64,000 nucleotides of DNA, taken from assembly GCA_035308905.1 (NCBI GenBank), contig DATGFS010000009.1:116795-180794 (forward strand). Reading direction: 5' to 3'. Positions 59,859 to 64,000 of this stretch are shown piece by piece (the stretch's first letter is position 1; each line of letters starts with the position of its first letter). Both the position numbers and the translations under genes were made by a program. The notes beneath the pieces are model-generated. The model made no database searches. It had not been told where the DNA came from and saw nothing but the letters and a program-made list of their open reading frames with translations. The DNA comes from a bacterium. GTDB taxonomy: Bacteria > Sysuimicrobiota > Sysuimicrobiia > Sysuimicrobiales > Segetimicrobiaceae.

Positions 59859-60584
59859 ATGTACGCGGTCATTCTGGCGGGCGGCAAAGGCGAGCGGCTC
59901 CGGCCGTTCACCGAGGACCGGCCCAAGCCGATGGTCGAGATCGCCGGCATGCCGATCCTCGGCCATCAGATTCGCTGGCTGCACGCGCAGGGCGTGCGCC
60001 ACGTCGTGATCGCCTGCGGATACCGCCACGAAGTCATCGAAGCCTACTTCGGGACCGGGGAGCGCTTCGGCGTGCGCATCGCGTACGCCGTGGAGGAGCA
60101 GCCGCTCGGACGGGGGGGCGGCCTGCGGCAGGCCCTCGGCCGGGTGCCGGCGGACGTGGACACCGTCATCGCGACGAACGGCGACGTGATCACGGACCTG
60201 CCGCTGGCGCCGCTGCTCGCGGCCCACCGCGCGCGGCCGGTGCTGGCCACGGTGGTCCTGGCACCGTACGTGAGTCCGTACGGCCTGGTCGAGGTGGACG
60301 ACCACGACCGGGTCACCCACTTCCGCGAGAAGCCGGAGCTGCCGTATTGGATCAACGCCGGCATCTACGTCCTGGCCGCGGCCATCCGCGACTGCCTGCC
60401 CGAACGCGGCGACCACGAGACGACGACCTTCCCCGACCTCGCGCGCGCCGGCCGGCTGGGCGCGTTCAAGAGCCGGGCTTACTGGCGCGCCGTCGACACG
60501 ATCAAGGACGTCAACGCGGTCACGGCGGAACTCCGCGCGACCGAGGTCGGTCCCGCCTCCCCCGGGGCGGGCGACGGCCGATGA
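59859..60584 (+). CDS. Sugar-1-phosphate nucleotidyltransferase
   Basis: The product has 241 residues. LAGGKGERLRPFTEDRPKPM at the N-terminus is the nucleotide- and sugar-phosphate-binding signature G-x-G-x-R-x8-P-K. ATNGDVITDLP provides the metal-binding Asp. It has the core domain only, without a beta-helix, as in RmlA-short, mannose-1-phosphate guanylyltransferase-like and heptose nucleotidyltransferases. It makes an activated NDP-sugar for the glycosyltransferases nearby; GDP-mannose is one possibility given the Gmd at 41-43 kb. It starts 13 bases after the epimerase and overlaps the next gene by 4 bases (ATGA). Confidence 0.86.
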   Translation: MYAVILAGGKGERLRPFTEDRPKPMVEIAGMPILGHQIRWLHAQGVRHVVIACGYRHEVIEAYFGTGERFGVRIAYAVEEQPLGRGGGLRQALGRVPADVDTVIATNGDVITDLPLAPLLAAHRARPVLATVVLAPYVSPYGLVEVDDHDRVTHFREKPELPYWINAGIYVLAAAIRDCLPERGDHETTTFPDLARAGRLGAFKSRAYWRAVDTIKDVNAVTAELRATEVGPASPGAGDGR

Positions 60585-61558
60585 GGGCCGTCATCCCGGT
60601 GGCCGGGCGCGGCAAACGGCTGCGGCCGCACACCCACACCCAGCCGAAGGTCTTGATGAACGTGGCCGGCAAGCCGATCCTGGCCTACATCCTCGACGAC
60701 CTGCGGGATCTCGGGGTCGAGGAGATCACGTTCGTCGTCGGCTACCTTGCGGAGAAGGTGGAGGAGTTCGTCCGCGAGCGCTATTCGATTCGCGCCCACT
60801 TTATTTACCAAGACGAGCCGCTCGGCAACGGCCACGCGATCTATCTGGCGCGGGAGCACCTGACCGGGCCGACGCTGATCGTCTTTGGAGACACGATCGT
60901 GCGGGCCGACCTGCGCGCCGCGTCCCGGCTCGACTGTTCGGCGATCGGCGTGCACCAGGTGTCGGATCCGCGCGCGTTCGGCGTCGTGGAGCTGGACCGG
61001 GACGGCTTCGTGCGGCACCTGTGGGAGAAGCCGTCCGCGCCGCCGAGCGATCTCGCCGTCGTCGGCGTCTACATGATTCAGCGCCCCGGACCGCTGCGCG
61101 CGGCGCTCGAGCGCCTCGTCGAGCAGCGACGGATGGCGAACGGCGAGTACTGGCTCGCGGACGCCCTGCAGCTCATGGTCGAAAGCGGCGAGCGGCTGCG
61201 CACCTTCCCGATCGAGCGCTGGTACGACTGCGGCACGCCGGAGGCGCTGCTGCACGCGAACCACGCGCTCCTCGAGTCCTCGTCCCCGGCCCCCGCGGAC
61301 ATCGGCGGGTCGGTGATCGTGCCGCCGTCGTTCGTCTCCCCGACCGCGGTGGTGGAAGGATCGGTGGTCGGGCCGTACGTGACGATCGCGGAGGGCGCGC
61401 GCGTCAGCAACGCGGTGCTGCGCGAGACAATCGTGAACGCCAACGCCCGCGTGGAAGGCGTGCTCCTGGAAGACTCGATCATCGGGGAAAACGCGGCCGT
61501 GACCGGGCGCCGCTCCAGGATCAATCTCGGCGACAGTTCCGAGATCGAGCTGACGTAA
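60581..61558 (+). CDS. Sugar-1-phosphate nucleotidyltransferase with C-terminal left-handed beta-helix
   Basis: The product has 325 residues. PVAGRGKRLRPHTHTQPK carries the G-x-G-x-R-x8-P-K signature, and FGDTIV is the metal site. The last 85 residues repeat hexapeptide-like units (VIVPPSFVSPTAVVEGSVVGPYVTIAEGA and following), a short left-handed beta-helix as in RmlA-long/GlmU-like proteins and sugar nucleotidyltransferases of archaeal type. The donor is probably UTP or dTTP. It is the last gene of the coupled run from 48919. Its end overlaps the convergent PAP2 gene by 38 bases. Confidence 0.88.
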   Translation: MRAVIPVAGRGKRLRPHTHTQPKVLMNVAGKPILAYILDDLRDLGVEEITFVVGYLAEKVEEFVRERYSIRAHFIYQDEPLGNGHAIYLAREHLTGPTLIVFGDTIVRADLRAASRLDCSAIGVHQVSDPRAFGVVELDRDGFVRHLWEKPSAPPSDLAVVGVYMIQRPGPLRAALERLVEQRRMANGEYWLADALQLMVESGERLRTFPIERWYDCGTPEALLHANHALLESSSPAPADIGGSVIVPPSFVSPTAVVEGSVVGPYVTIAEGARVSNAVLRETIVNANARVEGVLLEDSIIGENAAVTGRRSRINLGDSSEIELT

Positions 61559-62147
61559 CCGCCCGCGCGGCCTCGACGCAGGCCCACGACAGAAAGAACG
61601 CCGCCAGCACGTCCGTCAGCCAGTGCTCTCCCAGGTAGACCAGCGCGGCCATCATGCCGAGCACCAACGCCGCCGCCGCGAAGGGAAACCGCCGCAGCAG
61701 CGTGCCCGCGACGAAGGTCGCCCGCATCGTGTGCCCCGAGGGCAGGCTGAACGGCGTCGACTGAATGGGCGCCCCGAGGGGGACCGGCAGATGACGGGCG
61801 AGCGACTCGGGCGGCCCCGGATGGACGATCAGGTGCTTGAAGACGACCGCGATGACGCTGACCGCGGCAAGGCCCACGGCCAGACCGAGTAGCGCCAGTC
61901 CCTGCCGCCGCCGCCGCAGAGCGAGCACGGCCCCGGCGACGGCAAACCCGGGCACGAGCACTTCGGCGTTGCCGAGATACGAGACGGCGAACGCCGGCCA
62001 GTCCGCCGTGGGCGCGGCGCGCTGCAGCCAGCGGGTGGCGCCGAGATCGACGGTGTGCGAGGCGGGCACGAACGTCACCGCGGTCACGACGACGAAGCCC
62101 AGCAGCGCTCCGGCGGCGCGTACCCCTCGCGCGGGGTTACGGCGCAT
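61521..62147 (-). CDS. PAP2-family membrane phosphatase
   Basis: The product has 208 residues with about five hydrophobic segments. Phosphatase motifs are visible as K-x6-P type KHLIVHPGPP, the central PSGHTMRA (Ser-Gly-His) and LGEHWLTDVLAA for the third motif, in which the usual SR is replaced but His and Asp remain. Such enzymes dephosphorylate undecaprenyl diphosphate or lipid phosphates on the periplasmic side and recycle the carrier used by polysaccharide assembly. ATG 62147 overlaps the end of the membrane-protein gene upstream by 11 bases, so the two form an operon. Confidence 0.85.
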   Translation of the reverse strand: MRRNPARGVRAAGALLGFVVVTAVTFVPASHTVDLGATRWLQRAAPTADWPAFAVSYLGNAEVLVPGFAVAGAVLALRRRRQGLALLGLAVGLAAVSVIAVVFKHLIVHPGPPESLARHLPVPLGAPIQSTPFSLPSGHTMRATFVAGTLLRRFPFAAAALVLGMMAALVYLGEHWLTDVLAAFFLSWACVEAARAVTSARSRNCRRD

Positions 62148-63792
62148 GCTGGTAGAGAAACACCCCGCCGATCTTCTTCGGCGGGCCCTCCGCCGCGCTC
62201 AGCACCGGAGCCCACGCCCGCTCGAACTCGTCGGAGGTCACGACCACCGAGCGGATCTGATAGTAGCGCCGAAAATCTCGAAGCGGCGCAAGATGCCGCG
62301 CGACGGACGGCCGCGGGTCCGTGCTCAGCAGCGGCTCCGCGATCGGCCACTGCTCGACGAACTTGGGCGGAATGCGGACGATATAGCCCGGCATGCGGAA
62401 ATACATGTCGGACTGCGCCTGCCAGAGCAGGCTCTGTCCGGTCAATCCGTAGGGAATGATGAGGACGGTCTCGCTCGGCGCGAAGGCCCGCCGGTACAGT
62501 CCGGCGGAGAAGAATTCGGGAGTGTGCAGGTCGGTCGTCCATAAGGGGAAGGCCGGATTCGGCAGGACGCTCAACACGGCGGCGCCCGCGACGGTCCATC
62601 GAAGCCACGCGGCCGGGCCCGGACGGCTCAGCCACGCCGCGACCATCAACGCCGTGATCAGCGAGAGGAACATCGGGAAGCGCGCCGGGAGCGCCTGGTT
62701 GACCAGAGGCACGTGCAGGATCAGCGCCCACGGAAGCGGCGCCACGGGCCTGCCGGCAACACGCAGGGTGGGACCGAGCGACGCGACCAGGACCAGCGCG
62801 GCGCACGCCGCCAGGACCCGGGTCACCGGTCGGCGCCACCCGCCGGCGATGAAGAGGACGCACGCGAGCAGGAGCGGGACGCCGAGGTAGGCGCCGTTTT
62901 CAAAGACGTTCCCGGTGAACCGGCCGGAGAGCGACGCGAACGCGCGCCCCCCCACCCACGTCGGCGGCATCGGCACCACGAGGTTCAACAGGTCGGCGGA
63001 ATGCGGAAAATCGATCGCCACGCTGAGGGAGCGGTCGGCGAAGCGGTACAGGTACGGGCTCAGCAGAAGCAGGGCGACGGCGTAGGCCGAGACGACTGCC
63101 GGTGCGGCCGCGAGGATCGCACGCCGGGTCGTCCGATCGGCGAACGCGCAGCCGAGGACGGCGGCGGCGACGCCGAAGGCCGTGTCCATAGCGAAGATCT
63201 CGACGAAGAACGTAAACTGGGCGACCAGGATGAGCGCGAAGAGGGCGACGAACGTGGTCGTCGACAGCCGGCCCTCGCCGTACAGCAGCAGGACGTAGAC
63301 CGCGAGCGGCACGAGAAAGATGAGCACCAGATTGGGATGGCCCAGCATGTGCCCGAGTTCATACGAGGAGAAGCCGTACAGGTATCCGGCGACAAGGGAC
63401 GGGACGCGCGCCTTCGTCACGTGGACGCACAGCAGGTAGGCGGTCCACGCCGACAGCGCCGGCGCGGCCCACATCACCACGTTGAAGCTGACGACCGGTC
63501 CGAACGCGGTCGTGATCCCGGCCGCCAGCAGCGCCGGCCCCAGGATCGACGACGCCCACGCCAGACTCACCGGGAGCGACGACCAGATTCGTTCGTTGAC
63601 GAACGGGTCCAGGTGGTGGGCGATCGCAAACGGCCACCACTTCAACATCCACATGAAGCTGATCGGGTCCCCGCTGAAGCCGATGTAGGAGCCCGACGGG
63701 TTGGCCGCGACCCGGCGGCCGAAGTAGAGAAATGACGTCAGCAGGTACAGGGCGAGCGCGAGCAGGGGACCGCTTCGATTCCGCTGCGTCAT
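62137..63792 (-). CDS. Large multi-pass membrane protein, possible GT-C type transferase
   Basis: The product has 551 residues with about eleven hydrophobic segments and a soluble C-terminal tail of about 130 residues. The first extracytoplasmic loop contains GDPISFMWMLKWWPFAIAH, so an acidic residue sits where GT-C enzymes place their catalytic Asp. It resembles uncharacterised membrane proteins (YfhO or DUF-type) often found beside glycosylation genes. No family can be assigned with confidence. It heads the short minus-strand operon with the PAP2 phosphatase, which would release a polyprenyl phosphate product. Confidence 0.65.
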   Translation of the reverse strand: MTQRNRSGPLLALALYLLTSFLYFGRRVAANPSGSYIGFSGDPISFMWMLKWWPFAIAHHLDPFVNERIWSSLPVSLAWASSILGPALLAAGITTAFGPVVSFNVVMWAAPALSAWTAYLLCVHVTKARVPSLVAGYLYGFSSYELGHMLGHPNLVLIFLVPLAVYVLLLYGEGRLSTTTFVALFALILVAQFTFFVEIFAMDTAFGVAAAVLGCAFADRTTRRAILAAAPAVVSAYAVALLLLSPYLYRFADRSLSVAIDFPHSADLLNLVVPMPPTWVGGRAFASLSGRFTGNVFENGAYLGVPLLLACVLFIAGGWRRPVTRVLAACAALVLVASLGPTLRVAGRPVAPLPWALILHVPLVNQALPARFPMFLSLITALMVAAWLSRPGPAAWLRWTVAGAAVLSVLPNPAFPLWTTDLHTPEFFSAGLYRRAFAPSETVLIIPYGLTGQSLLWQAQSDMYFRMPGYIVRIPPKFVEQWPIAEPLLSTDPRPSVARHLAPLRDFRRYYQIRSVVVTSDEFERAWAPVLSAAEGPPKKIGGVFLYQHAP

Positions 63793-63945
63793 GCGCAGTC
63801 GTATTCGGAGATCCGCAAACGGCCCCCTTTGTGACCAGGGCTCGTGGACATCGCCAATAGGTGTCTAGGTTCAGATAGATCCGACTACACTTGACACTCG
63901 GTGCAACGGCGGCATCGGGGCCGCTTCCGGCCGTTGGGCGGTGGC

Positions 63946-63951
63946 TATACT
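63946..63951 (+). promoter_or_regulatory. TATACT -10 element of a probable leaderless promoter
   Basis: TATACT differs from the -10 consensus at one position and ends 9 bases before ATG 63961. Only GGCACCACC lies between, and it contains no Shine-Dalgarno-like run. The transcript would therefore begin within about two bases of the start codon. A good -35 is not visible at 16-18 bases. Confidence 0.5.
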
Positions 63952-63960
63952 GGCACCACC

Positions 63961-64000
63961 ATGGCCATCCTCAAGCCGTTCCTACGCCGGCGCGTCCGGG
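63961..64000 (+). CDS. Start of a gene truncated by the window end
   Basis: Thirteen codons (MAILKPFLRRRVR) follow an ATG placed just behind a good -10 box. The short basic N-terminus is compatible with a membrane or export protein of the same locus, but nothing more can be said. It is divergent from the membrane-protein gene ending its promoter region at 63793. Confidence 0.45.
   Translation, partial: MAILKPFLRRRVR

Noticed and set aside
56534..59950. Open frame of 1138 codons on the minus strand
   Set aside because: It is antisense to the two-domain oxidoreductase and epimerase, whose motifs are intact on the plus strand. The frame is rich in Arg, Pro and His with no domain, as expected from high-GC codon bias.
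63891..63896. Consensus TTGACA upstream of the edge gene
   Set aside because: It is about 49 bases from the TATACT box, far from any workable -35 spacing.
1..64000. CRISPR arrays, tRNA or rRNA genes, insertion sequences, prophage or defence systems
   Set aside because: No regularly spaced repeats, clover-leaf sequences, transposase or integrase motifs, or nuclease/helicase defence genes could be recognised on either strand.

Overview
The window is high in GC (roughly 70 % by eye), densely coded and almost entirely devoted to making and decorating surface polysaccharide. The organism looks like an uncultured diderm. There is an OstA/LptD-type outer-membrane assembly protein, a Wzx flippase, Wzy-like polymerases and ligases, an undecaprenyl-phosphate sugar transferase and many glycosyltransferases. 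Two starts lie directly behind -10 boxes with no room for a ribosome binding site, as in lineages that use leaderless mRNAs. The phylum cannot be named from sequence alone. Most neighbouring genes overlap by 4 bases (ATGA or GTGA) or abut, so they form long translationally coupled operons. No tRNA, rRNA, CRISPR array, insertion sequence or integrase is visible, and no gene-free stretch exceeds about 210 bases.

Layout. 1-2833: two tandem paralogous membrane proteins. 2858-6652: an epimerase, divergent from a GT2 glycosyltransferase and an orphan thiamine-diphosphate E1 alpha/beta pair. 6652-10879: a B12-type radical SAM protein, a secreted DUF2993-like protein and a fused homocysteine methyltransferase/methylenetetrahydrofolate reductase. 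10892-16603 (minus strand): membrane mannosyltransferase-like protein, GT4 glycosyltransferase, phosphomannomutase and OstA-like protein. 16669-25060: O-antigen ligase, UDP-glucose dehydrogenase, asparagine-synthase homologue, glycosyltransferases and methyltransferases. 25048-26238 (minus): a BMP-type binding protein without a permease. 26385-33120: Gmd-like epimerase, GT2, Wzx, a glycosyltransferase-methyltransferase fusion and an acyltransferase. 33121-34330: a lower-GC islet encoding a secreted fibre-like protein. 34348-39796 (minus): two tandem membrane glycosyltransferases, each ending in a LamG lectin-like domain.

39905-43970 is the most interpretable pathway: a DegT-family enzyme with histidine in place of the PLP lysine (ColD type), a GT2 fused to GDP-mannose 4,6-dehydratase, and a GDP-fucose-synthase/ColC-type epimerase-reductase. 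Together they predict a GDP-linked 3,6-dideoxyhexose of the colitose type, and the phosphomannomutase at 12.4-13.8 kb could feed it. 44052-48922 holds two small unknown exported proteins, a carbamoyltransferase, a propeller-like protein and a methyltransferase with a Trm112-like head. 48919-61558 is one coupled run: a degenerate trypsin-like domain fused to a periplasmic binding protein, two Wzy/ligase proteins, GT4, initiating sugar transferase, GT2, a two-domain oxidoreductase, an epimerase and two nucleotidyltransferases. 61521-63792 (minus) is a PAP2 phosphatase and a large membrane protein. A probable leaderless gene begins at 63961 and runs off the window.

How the parts fit: nucleotide sugars (PMM, Ugd, Gmd, ColD/ColC-like, epimerases, nucleotidyltransferases) are used by an initiating transferase and cytoplasmic GT2/GT4 enzymes on a lipid carrier. 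Wzx flips the product, and Wzy-like proteins polymerise or ligate it. GT-C enzymes, acyl-, carbamoyl- and methyltransferases modify it. Several Wzy/ligase-like proteins are present, so more than one polymer is probably made.
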